Assembly: GCA_017472905.1 (NCBI GenBank)
Contig: JAFUNW010000349.1
Location: forward strand, 1-7,184
Length of the DNA stretch: 7,184 nt
Reading direction: 5' to 3'
Source of the DNA: Bacteroidaceae bacterium
GTDB taxonomy: Bacteria; Bacteroidota; Bacteroidia; Bacteroidales; Bacteroidaceae
In this document: one piece after another, positions 1-5,262 of the stretch
Position numbering within the stretch: position 1 is the first letter of the stretch
Layout: each line of letters starts with the position of its first letter
Position numbers and translations under genes: made by a program
Notes under the pieces: generated by a model
What the model saw: only the letters and a program-made list of their open reading frames with translations
Database searches by the model: none
Told to the model about the DNA's origin: nothing

Positions 1-160
1 CTCGTCGAATCCCGGCAGATTCCATGACGATATGAATTTTTTCTATCTTCCGGGCTACGTCTTTATATTGTAGGGTTGCTCCCTTGTAATCGGTCAAAGC
101 CTTGCGATCCCAATTCTTTTTCACGCTTTGCTCGACCAAAGCAACGAAACTTTGATTCAT
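1..160 (-). CDS. AMP-forming acyl-CoA synthetase-like protein, N-terminal fragment
   Basis: The minus strand is open from an ATG at 160-158 to the window edge, giving 53 codons. The peptide begins MNQSFVALVEQSVKKNWD and continues with ALTDYKG and LQYKDVARKIEKIH. This looks like the N-terminal segment of long-chain acyl-CoA synthetase/AMP-binding proteins of Bacteroidales, where a short helix is followed by an 'ALTDYKG..LQYKDVA' strand-helix unit before the adenylation core. Family members activate a carboxylate with ATP and transfer it to CoA or another thiol. The catalytic motifs lie outside the window, so the substrate cannot be inferred. A Bacteroides-type -7 box lies about 40 nt upstream at 208-201. 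No Shine-Dalgarno is evident, which is normal for this phylum. The gene is divergent from the HAD gene at 471. The family call rests on remembered similarity of a short fragment and is moderately secure. Confidence 0.65.
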   Translation of the reverse strand, partial: MNQSFVALVEQSVKKNWDRKALTDYKGATLQYKDVARKIEKIHIVMESAGIRR

Positions 161-200
161 TTTTCTATCTTTTATTGCGCATTTTTGCTAAAAGTGTGCA

Positions 201-208
201 CAAAAATA
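201..208 (-). promoter_or_regulatory. Bacteroides-type -7 box for the acyl-CoA synthetase-like gene
   Basis: Read on the minus strand the sequence is TATTTTTG, an exact match to the TAnnTTTG -7 consensus of Bacteroidetes sigma-ABfr promoters. It lies about 40 nt before the ATG at 160. No clear TTTG -33 element sits 19-21 nt further upstream, so the assignment rests on the -7 box and its position. The AT-rich context makes a chance match possible. Confidence 0.45.
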
Positions 209-277
209 AAAAAGCGAATCCAATATATAAGGATTTGAAACATATTTTTTCATTTCTTTAACTAAGAGATTTTCTTT

Positions 278-303
278 CACTATCCGGATGTTCCGAAATA
301 GTG
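278..303. promoter_or_regulatory. Imperfect palindrome in divergent intergenic region (possible operator)
   Basis: CACTAT (278-283) is mirrored by ATAGTG (298-303). Inside it CGGA (285-288) is mirrored by TCCG (292-295) around the trinucleotide TGT. This gives 10 base pairs interrupted by a small 1x2 asymmetry. No T-tract follows on either strand, so it does not look like a terminator. Its position between the two divergent promoter boxes would suit a regulator binding site. No regulator is identifiable in the window. Confidence 0.3.
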
Positions 304-357
304 GATAAAATGTCACTTTTTCGGGATGCGAATTCTCCGATTCCCCCATTTATTCAC

Positions 358-365
358 TACCTTTG
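358..365 (+). promoter_or_regulatory. Bacteroides-type -7 box for the HAD gene
   Basis: TACCTTTG matches TAnnTTTG exactly and is followed by GC, as in many Bacteroides promoters. No good TTTG -33 element is visible at the expected distance (around 334-338). Transcription from here would give a leader of roughly 100 nt before the ATG at 471. The leader is A-rich and no known riboswitch fold was recognised in it. Confidence 0.5.
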
Positions 366-470
366 CCGCACAAAAAAAAGAGCATGATGATGATTGTGGG
401 GAAAAGACCTTCTGCTTCATCATATTTTCAAGTTTGAATATTTTTTTCAAGGATTAAAAAGAAAAAAGAG

Positions 471-1127
471 ATGAAAAGGGAAAAACCTATTGCCGCACTT
501 TTCGATTTTGACGGGGTAGTAATGGACACCGAACCTCAATACAGTATCTTTTGGGGCGAACAAGGACGGAAATACCATCCGGAAATCGAGCATTTCGAAC
601 TGATTATCAAAGGACAGACCTTGCAACAAATTTTCGACAAACACTTTACCGGAATGACTGAAGTACAACTACAAATCTGTCGCGAACTAGACGAATATGA
701 GAAGCGAATGGACTACCAATACATTACCGGAATTGAAAATTTTGTGAAAACATTAAAGAATCAGGGGGTGAAAACAGCTGTTGTCACCAGTTCCAACAAC
801 AAAAAGATGGAATGCGTCTATCAAACCCACCCGGAACTGACAGAACTTTTCGACCGAATTCTTACGGCTGACATGTTTGCCCGCTCAAAGCCCAATCCCG
901 ACTGTTTTCTTTTAGGAGCCGAAGTGTTCGATACTGTTCCGGAAAACTGTTTGGTTTTCGAGGATTCGTTTCATGGAATAGAGGCCGGAAAGCGTGCCGG
1001 AATGACCGTCATTGCACTCGCCACCACCAATCCGACACATACGCTTATCGACAAGGCGCACGAGGTAATCGAAAATTTCAGTCAAGCAACTTGGGAAGAT
1101 GTGGAAAAATGGATAAACAAAAACTGA
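471..1127 (+). CDS. HAD superfamily hydrolase (subclass IA, beta-phosphoglucomutase-like)
   Basis: This is a cytosolic 218-residue protein of the haloacid dehalogenase superfamily. Such enzymes use an aspartyl-phosphate intermediate to hydrolyse or transfer phosphate. Motif I is DFDGVVMDTE, with nucleophile D12 and acid/base D14. Motif II is VVTSSN (T106), motif III is the lysine in RSKPNPD (K140), and motif IV is FEDS (E164, D165). Residues about 20-85 form the helical C1 cap typical of the beta-phosphoglucomutase and phosphoglycolate phosphatase group, and the length is usual for that group. The precise substrate (sugar phosphate, phosphoglycolate or nucleotide) cannot be read from the sequence. 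The ATG at 471 lies 12 residues before the nucleophile, as expected, and a purine-rich AAAAAAGAG precedes it. The gene ends 124 bp before panB, which has its own promoter, so no operon is implied. Confidence 0.92.
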   Translation: MKREKPIAALFDFDGVVMDTEPQYSIFWGEQGRKYHPEIEHFELIIKGQTLQQIFDKHFTGMTEVQLQICRELDEYEKRMDYQYITGIENFVKTLKNQGVKTAVVTSSNNKKMECVYQTHPELTELFDRILTADMFARSKPNPDCFLLGAEVFDTVPENCLVFEDSFHGIEAGKRAGMTVIALATTNPTHTLIDKAHEVIENFSQATWEDVEKWINKN

Positions 1128-1160
1128 TTCTTTCCAAGAAATCATTTTGAGCGGAGGCAA

Positions 1161-1192
1161 TTTGTCCAAATGGTAAAAAAGCAGTAATTTTG
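1161..1192 (+). promoter_or_regulatory. panB promoter (Bacteroides consensus -33/-7)
   Basis: TTTG at 1161-1164 and TAATTTTG at 1185-1192 are separated by 20 nt. This matches the Bacteroides primary-sigma consensus (TTTG, 19-21 nt, TAnnTTTG) at both elements. Initiation would be expected a few bases downstream, near 1198-1200, giving a leader of about 50 nt before the panB ATG at 1252. It is one of the two best promoter matches in the window. Confidence 0.75.
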
Positions 1193-1217
1193 CCGCGTTT
1201 TTCATAAAAACAGACCT

Positions 1218-1249
1218 ATAAAACAATAAACAACCCATAAAACAATAAA
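1218..1249 (+). repeat. 13-bp direct repeat in the panB leader
   Basis: The 13-mer ATAAAACAATAAA occurs at 1218-1230 and again at 1237-1249, 19 bp apart start to start. The second copy ends two bases before the ATG. The leader has no Shine-Dalgarno. The A-rich, unstructured copies may aid translation initiation, or may be a simple slippage duplication. The repeat is seen directly; the role is inference. Confidence 0.6.
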
Positions 1250-1251
1250 AT

Positions 1252-2073
1252 ATGGCCGGATACATTTCAAATGATAACCGAAAGGTGACGACTCACCGAC
1301 TGATAGAGATGAAACAACGCGGAGAAAAAATCTCCATGCTCACTTCATACGACTATACGACCGCACAAATTGTTGATCAGGCAGGCATAGACGTAATTTT
1401 AGTAGGTGATTCAGCCTCTAACGTTATGGCAGGAAACGTAACCACCCTGCCCATGACTTTGGAACAGATGATTTATCACGGTAAATCGGTCGTTCGTGGA
1501 GTCAAACGCGCCCTTGTGGTCGTAGATATGCCGTTCGGTTCTTACCAAGGTAACGAGTTGGAAGGACTCTCTTCAGCCATCCGCATCATGAAAGAGAGTC
1601 ATGCCGATGCTTTGAAGATGGAGGGAGGCGAAGAAATCATCGACACAGTAAAGCGAATCATCTCGGCCGGCATTCCGGTAATGGGCCATTTGGGACTGAT
1701 GCCCCAATCCATCAACCGATACGGGACTTACACGGTGAGAGCCAAAGACGAGTCTGAGGCAAACAAACTTATCCAAGACGCACATTTACTCGAAGAAGCC
1801 GGATGTTTCGGCATCGTTTTGGAAAAAATCCCCGCTTCTTTAGCAGCTCGGGTAGCCAAAGAGGTAAGCATTCCCATCATCGGAATCGGTGCCGGTGGCG
1901 GAGTGGACGGACAAGTATTGGTCGTAACCGACATGCTCGGCATGACCAACGGATTCAGCCCGCGATTCTTGCGGCGCTACGCCAACCTCAACGAGGTGAT
2001 GACGCAAGCCATCGGGCGCTACATCGAAGACGTGAAAAGCTGCGACTTCCCGAACGAAAAAGAGCAATATTGA
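1252..2073 (+). CDS. panB: 3-methyl-2-oxobutanoate hydroxymethyltransferase (ketopantoate hydroxymethyltransferase)
   Basis: PanB transfers a hydroxymethyl group from 5,10-methylenetetrahydrofolate to 2-oxoisovalerate, making ketopantoate, the first committed step of pantothenate and CoA synthesis in the cytosol. The 273-residue protein is close to the usual 260-280 and is a TIM barrel throughout. Conserved features include TSYDYTTA (31-38), the metal/substrate site VGDSASNVMAG (D53), VVVDMPFGSYQ (D92), LKMEGG (E124), GHLGLMPQS (145-153), the catalytic glutamate in VLEKIP (E191) and PIIGIGAGGGVDGQVLV. D53, D92, E124 and E191 correspond to E. coli D45, D84, E114 and E181. The gene stands alone between its own promoter and a terminator; panC and panD are not in the window. 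ATG 1252 is the start because the conserved N-terminus follows directly. Confidence 0.98.
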   Translation: MAGYISNDNRKVTTHRLIEMKQRGEKISMLTSYDYTTAQIVDQAGIDVILVGDSASNVMAGNVTTLPMTLEQMIYHGKSVVRGVKRALVVVDMPFGSYQGNELEGLSSAIRIMKESHADALKMEGGEEIIDTVKRIISAGIPVMGHLGLMPQSINRYGTYTVRAKDESEANKLIQDAHLLEEAGCFGIVLEKIPASLAARVAKEVSIPIIGIGAGGGVDGQVLVVTDMLGMTNGFSPRFLRRYANLNEVMTQAIGRYIEDVKSCDFPNEKEQY

Positions 2074-2080
2074 TTCCGTT

Positions 2081-2099
2081 CAGTGGGAGCAACCCACTG
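2081..2099 (+). other. Small GC-rich hairpin just after panB stop
   Basis: CAGTGGG (2081-2087) and CCCACTG (2093-2099) form a perfect 7-bp stem with loop AGCAA, starting 8 nt after the panB stop codon. No T-tract follows, so it is not a terminator by itself. It could act as a 3'-end stabilising structure upstream of the real terminator at 2126-2180. The structure is visible; its role is a guess. Confidence 0.4.
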
Positions 2100-2125
2100 C
2101 AGCAAGGAGGGTATCCATAAAAAGA

Positions 2126-2180
2126 AGAGGAGCATCCGAACTTTCGCGAGGAAAGGGGAGATGCTCCTCTCTTATTTTTT
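2126..2180 (+). terminator. Rho-independent terminator of panB, probably bidirectional
   Basis: AGAGGAGCATC (2126-2136) pairs perfectly with GATGCTCCTCT (2160-2170), an 11-bp stem. The 23-nt loop carries a nested CTTTC/GAAAG pairing (2141-2145 with 2151-2155). On the plus strand it is followed by CTTATTTTTT. On the minus strand the same stem is followed by TCTTTTTAT (2125-2117). It lies between the convergent ends of panB and the ModF-like gene, so it can serve both. Confidence 0.85.
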
Positions 2181-2229
2181 GAGGTTTAAAGGGATTAAAA
2201 GGAATATCCTCAACGGACAGCCTGCTTCG

Positions 2230-3681
2230 TCAACCGTTTTTCTTCAAATAGAGGCGGTGGGTAATGTTTGCCGGAAGCTCCTCTTCGTAGTGGGTCACCA
2301 TGACGAGAGTTTTTCCGGGTCGTGAACAGAAAGCCTCTATCACATCTTTCACCAAACGGCAGTTACGCATGTCAAGTCCATGAAGCGGTTCGTCCAAAAT
2401 CAGGAGTTGAGGGTCCTTGACAAAGGCACGCGCCAAAAGCACGAGGCGTTGTTCGCCACTTGATAGGGAAAGAAAATCGCGCTCTGCCAAATGTTCGATG
2501 CCGAATATCTCCATCCACCATTTACATTGGGCCTGTTGTTCGGCTGTGTTACGTTTGTAAAGCCCCACCGTATCGTGCAATCCGGAAGCTACGATATCCA
2601 CTGCCGGCAAACTCTTCAGATAAGAACGATGCATCTCGGGCGAAACGTATCCGATGTGCTTCTTGATTTCCCAAATGCTCTCTCCGCTACCGCGTTTGCG
2701 GCCGAATAAAGAGAAATCGCAAGCGTATGATTGCGGATTATCGGCACACACCAAACTCAAAAGCGTAGATTTTCCCGCTCCGTTCTCGCCCGACAATGCC
2801 CATTTCTCGCCTTGCAAAACACTCCAGTCCAACTCTTTCAGAATGATGCGCTCGCCGTATCGAATGGTAACGCGGCGGAAATCTATCACATGTTCGGCCA
2901 CCAAATCGTCTGTGCGTGAGGGCAGTTGCAGAATGCGGGTACGCATCTCTTCCGACAATACGGGAGCAGGGTAGGATGGGCGTATCTGTTCGTAAGCCGC
3001 ACGAGTCATTTTTTCGCCGCACACACGTTCCTCCACAGGCACTACGTGGGTAATGAAGTCGGGGATATGGTCGGTTTTCGAAAGTACCAGCACTATCATC
3101 AGGTCGGTCGATGCGGAAAGTTCGGCCAACAAGCGCTCAAGCACATCGCGCGTAGCAGCATCCAATCCGATGAAGGGATTATCCATAATCAGCACACGCG
3201 GATTCGTGAGCAACGTCTTGGTCAACTGCAACTTTCGCAACTCTCCGCTCGAAAGCAGCACAATGTGTTTGTCCAGCATCGATTCAATACCGAACAACTC
3301 GTAAAGGCGTTCGCGCCAAACTTCATCGGCCGTCTCCGGCAACAATTCACGAACTAAGGGAAAGAGGTCCAGTTCCTGACTGTTCCAGCGTTGCTGATAA
3401 TAGCCGTTTCCCTCCGTATCGCCATACGTGTCACGAAAAGCGATGTATCGAACATTTTCATAGACCAATGAAGAGGAGCGGGGAGAGAAGTCGTACGCTA
3501 CCTCGTTCATCAGCAGGGGATATTTCCCGATGAGCGTGTTGACCAACTCGGTTTTGCCGCTTCCGTTCGGTCCGACAATGGCTATCTGTTCGCCGGCAGC
3601 AAAGGCCAGTTCAATGGGTTGCTTCATCCGGTGTAACGGATGGCGGGCTACCCCCGCACTGATACGTATGATATGTTGCAT
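2230..3681 (-). CDS. ModF/PhrA-like protein with two ABC ATPase domains
   Basis: This 483-residue soluble protein has two fused ABC ATPase domains and no membrane segment, as in E. coli ModF (PhrA). It shares near-identical blocks with ModF, such as FGRKRGSGESIWEIKKHIGY (326-345). Domain 1 has Walker A GPNGSGKT (37-44), signature LSSGE (143-147) and Walker B VLIMD (D167). Its next residue is N168 instead of the catalytic glutamate, and the H-loop histidine is absent (VLSKTD). Domain 2 is intact: SGENGAGKST (298-306), LSSGE (406-410), LILDEP (D430, E431) and H-loop TH (H464). The cellular role of ModF is poorly known; links to molybdate and to photorepair are historical. A non-transport ATPase role is inferred because no membrane partner is nearby. 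It lies 44 nt downstream of ruvC on the same strand, is probably co-transcribed, and ends at a shared bidirectional terminator. No Shine-Dalgarno is visible. Confidence 0.88.
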   Translation of the reverse strand: MQHIIRISAGVARHPLHRMKQPIELAFAAGEQIAIVGPNGSGKTELVNTLIGKYPLLMNEVAYDFSPRSSSLVYENVRYIAFRDTYGDTEGNGYYQQRWNSQELDLFPLVRELLPETADEVWRERLYELFGIESMLDKHIVLLSSGELRKLQLTKTLLTNPRVLIMDNPFIGLDAATRDVLERLLAELSASTDLMIVLVLSKTDHIPDFITHVVPVEERVCGEKMTRAAYEQIRPSYPAPVLSEEMRTRILQLPSRTDDLVAEHVIDFRRVTIRYGERIILKELDWSVLQGEKWALSGENGAGKSTLLSLVCADNPQSYACDFSLFGRKRGSGESIWEIKKHIGYVSPEMHRSYLKSLPAVDIVASGLHDTVGLYKRNTAEQQAQCKWWMEIFGIEHLAERDFLSLSSGEQRLVLLARAFVKDPQLLILDEPLHGLDMRNCRLVKDVIEAFCSRPGKTLVMVTHYEEELPANITHRLYLKKNG

Positions 3682-3725
3682 AATCTGCTTTTAATGAATG
3701 GTTTTAAGTTTGACATCCTTTAAGT

Positions 3726-4295
3726 TCACTTCTTTCGGTTCGGATTCTTCTGCACAAAGTCTTTCCAACTGCTATAGGATTTTGTGGTCACCGGACGGCC
3801 CATCTGCAAAAAGTGACAATAAGCCACTCCCAAGGCATCGGTTGCATCGTAAAAAGGGGTGAGGTCTTGATCTTTAATCTGCAACATCCGTTGCAACATG
3901 CCGGCCACTTGCTCTTTGCTGGCTTGCCCGTTTCCGGTTATGGCCATCTTCACTTTCAGCGGAGCGTATTCCGTAATGGGAACGTCCCGACTGATGGCGG
4001 CAGCCATCGCCACACCTTGCGCACGCCCCAATTTCAGCATGGATTGCACGTTTTTCCCAAAGAAAGGGGCTTCGATAGCCATCTCATCGGGCAGGTAAGA
4101 CTCGATAATGCCTTGCACCCGCTCGAAAATCTTGCCCAATTTCAGGTATGGGTCGCCCAGCTTGCGCAGGTCTATGACTCCCAGCGCAACCATCTCGGCC
4201 CGACTACCGACTACCTTCAGCACACCATACCCCATGACATTGGTTCCGGGGTCTATGCCGAGAATGATCTTTTCTATTTTGCTCGCAGAGGTCAC
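3726..4295 (-). CDS. ruvC: Crossover junction endodeoxyribonuclease RuvC
   Basis: RuvC is the homodimeric Holliday-junction resolvase that works with RuvAB in recombination and repair, cutting paired strands of like polarity. The 189-residue protein has the RNase H-like core with all four acidic catalytic residues: D15 in LGIDPGT, E75 in AIEAPFFGKN, and D150 and D153 in YDATDALGVAYCH. The family-typical LKLGRAQGVAMAA (87-99) and the Y-A-P-KVKMAITGNGQASKEQV segment (about 110-130) are present. The start is read as GTG at 4295-4293, which overlaps the upstream TGA by four bases (GTGA). GGAG at 4307-4304, 8 nt before it, supports this start, and no in-frame ATG lies nearby upstream. This arrangement implies translational coupling to the small DUF4286-type gene. 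A short tail of Lys/Arg/Asn residues ends the protein. Confidence 0.97.
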   Translation of the reverse strand: MTSASKIEKIILGIDPGTNVMGYGVLKVVGSRAEMVALGVIDLRKLGDPYLKLGKIFERVQGIIESYLPDEMAIEAPFFGKNVQSMLKLGRAQGVAMAAAISRDVPITEYAPLKVKMAITGNGQASKEQVAGMLQRMLQIKDQDLTPFYDATDALGVAYCHFLQMGRPVTTKSYSSWKDFVQKNPNRKK

Positions 4296-4597
4296 TCGAT
4301 TGTCTCCATTAATGTAGAAAATGACATCACTTTATTCTCAAACACCTTTTGCATCTCCTTGCTCAGTTGGTCGCCCTGCTGCACAAACCATGCGTGAAGC
4401 GTCTTCGTATCTTCGACTTCCCACTGAAGCGAGAAGCATTCCGTTTCTTGGTCGTGATGGCTCAAAATCCGCGTTAATCGGGGATTCTTCAGCAATCCGT
4501 TTTCCACAATTTGAGGCATGTAAACCTCGTGTATCCAGATGACAAAGTTGCGTGCATTGTCATTTTCCAGTTGATAGGTGGTGTTGTAAATCAGCAT
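4292..4597 (-). CDS. DUF4286 family small protein upstream of ruvC
   Basis: This predicted 101-residue soluble protein begins MLIYNTTYQLENDNARNFVI. It resembles the small DUF4286 proteins found in Bacteroidetes, whose function is not established. It has no signal peptide, membrane helix or cysteine motif. The alternating strand-helix pattern (YNTTYQL strand, NFVIWIHEVYMPQIVE helix, ECFSLQWEVED strand, KTLHAWFVQQGDQLSKEM helix) would suit a ferredoxin-like alpha/beta fold, which is inference. The start is fixed by AGGAGG at 4608-4603, 5 nt before the ATG and the strongest Shine-Dalgarno in the window. The frame stays open upstream to 4783, but that part runs through the tRNA terminator and tRNA and is not coding. 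Its stop overlaps the ruvC start. No convincing promoter lies between it and the tRNA terminator. Confidence 0.88.
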   Translation of the reverse strand: MLIYNTTYQLENDNARNFVIWIHEVYMPQIVENGLLKNPRLTRILSHHDQETECFSLQWEVEDTKTLHAWFVQQGDQLSKEMQKVFENKVMSFSTLMETIE

Positions 4598-4602
4598 AGT
4601 CG

Positions 4603-4608
4603 CCTCCT
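4603..4608 (-). promoter_or_regulatory. Strong Shine-Dalgarno deciding the DUF4286 start
   Basis: AGGAGG on the minus strand lies 5 nt before the ATG at 4597. Such a full match is unusual in this phylum and rules out the longer upstream reading that would overlap the tRNA region. Confidence 0.8.
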
Positions 4609-4696
4609 TATTTATATATAGGCAGGAAAAAATCCGTTCTAGAAGCCAAAAACTTCCCGCCTCGGGTTTCACTTTGTTCGAGAGGGGCCCGGCATG

Positions 4697-4734
4697 AAAA
4701 AAGGGAAGCTCCCTGACGAAACTTCCCTTCTTTT
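4697..4734 (-). terminator. Hairpin terminator of tRNA-Ala
   Basis: On the minus strand AAGGGAAG (4729-4722) pairs with CTTCCCTT (4708-4701), an 8-bp stem with a 13-nt loop. It is followed by TTTT (4700-4697). Flanking A and T runs extend the pairing. It begins about 9 nt after the tRNA 3' end, the expected place. It separates the tRNA from the DUF4286-ruvC run, though read-through is possible. Confidence 0.85.
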
Positions 4735-4737
4735 CGG

Positions 4738-4811
4738 TGGAGCATACGAGAATCGAACTCGTTACCTTTTGACTGCCAGTCAAACGCTCTAGCCAAGTGA
4801 GCTAATGCCCC
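4738..4811 (-). tRNA. tRNA-Ala (anticodon GGC)
   Basis: The minus strand folds into a complete 74-nt cloverleaf. The acceptor stem is GGGGCAT with ATGCTCC (one G-U pair) and discriminator A. T8 and A9 are present. The D stem is GCTC/GAGC with GG in its loop. The anticodon stem TTTGA/TCAAA encloses loop CTGGCAG, so the anticodon GGC (plus-strand positions 4777-4775) reads the Ala codon GCC. The T arm is ACGAG-TTCGATT-CTCGT. The genome continues CCG after the discriminator, so the full CCA end is not encoded and must be added by nucleotidyltransferase. A consensus promoter lies about 20 nt upstream and a hairpin terminator follows. There is no other tRNA in the window. Confidence 0.97.
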
Positions 4812-4830
4812 GCTCTCAAATTTTCGTGTG

Positions 4831-4860
4831 CAAAGATACGCAAAAATTCCATACGACAAA
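4831..4860 (-). promoter_or_regulatory. tRNA-Ala promoter (Bacteroides type)
   Basis: On the minus strand TTTG (4860-4857) and TATCTTTG (4838-4831) are 18 nt apart, close to the Bacteroides consensus spacing of 19-21. The -7 box is an exact TAnnTTTG match. Initiation near 4824-4826 would leave a 5' leader of about 13-15 nt before the mature tRNA at 4811, suited to RNase P processing. Confidence 0.75.
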
Positions 4861-4913
4861 CATTTTTTTCTTTTTTTCTTCTGTAAATCCGTTTTTCAGT
4901 TCAAAAAAGTCAA

Positions 4914-5043
4914 GTGCGGCTTGCACCCCAAAATCTGCTGCCCAACAGAGTTCCGTCTGCTCGGCAGCAAAAGTTCGTCTGCTGCACGGCAAAAATTGCT
5001 CCGCAGTGCAGCAGATTTTCATGCGCAAGCCGCAGATTTTTTT
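4914..5043. repeat. Inverted repeat enclosing a degenerate 22-bp-period repeat, T-tracts on both sides
   Basis: The left arm 4915-4941 (TGCGGCTTGC, five spacer bases, AAAATCTGCTGC) pairs with the right arm 5008-5034 (GCAGCAGATTTT, spacer, GCAAGCCGCA). They are complementary except for four mismatches in the spacer. Between them TCTGCT recurs at 4934, 4956 and 4978, with a related TCCGCA at 5000. That is an exact 22-bp period, with neighbouring units about 65% identical. GCAGATTTT recurs at 5011 and 5032. A second hairpin, TCTGCTGCAC (4978-4987) with GTGCAGCAGA (5006-5015), is perfect and competes with the outer stem. T-tracts follow on the plus strand (5037-5043) and on the minus strand (4909-4904). 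It may be a bidirectional terminator/insulator, a dispersed intergenic repeat, or a structured RNA. No coding function is supported. Confidence 0.65.
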
Positions 5044-5231
5044 CCGCGACTATCCGCAACGATTCTGAAAAGGGGAGAGGTAGGTTTGTTAAGCATCATC
5101 CCCCCAAAAAGCAACACCAAAGAGGCTTTTCCGACCTTCTGCACGAGAGACGACAGTCAAAGAAAGTTCCAATTTCCCTCATTCACCGCAATTTATTTGC
5201 GAAAAAAATAGGTTTATCGCCATTTTTTCCA

Positions 5232-5239
5232 TACCTTTG
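5232..5239 (+). promoter_or_regulatory. Bacteroides-type -7 box for the nif3 operon
   Basis: TACCTTTG followed by CACC matches TAnnTTTG and lies 23 nt before the ATG at 5263, implying a short leader. The -33 region around 5208-5211 has no clear TTTG. The 188 bp between the repeat element (ending 5043) and this box hold no gene or structure I can support. Confidence 0.6.
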
Positions 5240-5262
5240 CACCAAATTCTTTAAATAGAAGA

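Noticed and set aside
1125..1148. Weak hairpin with TTTT just after the HAD stop, as a terminator
   Set aside because: Only about five AT-rich pairs with mismatches and a four-base T run; too weak to call.
3813..4397. 194-residue plus-strand frame over ruvC
   Set aside because: Shadow of ruvC, which carries all four catalytic acidic residues on the minus strand.
4598..4859. Minus-strand open frames running through the tRNA and its terminator, including a 62-residue upstream extension of DUF4286
   Set aside because: The peptide SGALAHLARAFDWQSKGNEF is a typical spurious translation of a tRNA gene. The DUF4286 start is fixed by a strong Shine-Dalgarno at 4608-4603.
4934..5021. 22-bp repeats as a CRISPR array
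   Set aside because: The units are contiguous and degenerate, with no unique spacers of uniform length and no cas genes.
5081..5088. TAGGTTTG as a promoter -7 box for a small RNA
   Set aside because: It matches TAnnTTTG, but there is no -33 element, no following gene or terminator, and chance matches are frequent.
5187..5201. CGCAA/TTGCG 5-bp hairpin before an A-run upstream of nif3
   Set aside because: Short stem with no T-tract on the plus strand; not distinguishable from chance in AT-rich DNA.
4805..5258. Several overlapping Cys/Ala/Ser-rich open frames on both strands of the tRNA-nif3 intergenic region
   Set aside because: They come from the repeat element and its flanks. All frames look alike in composition, none has family resemblance or initiation signals, and they overlap the tRNA promoter.
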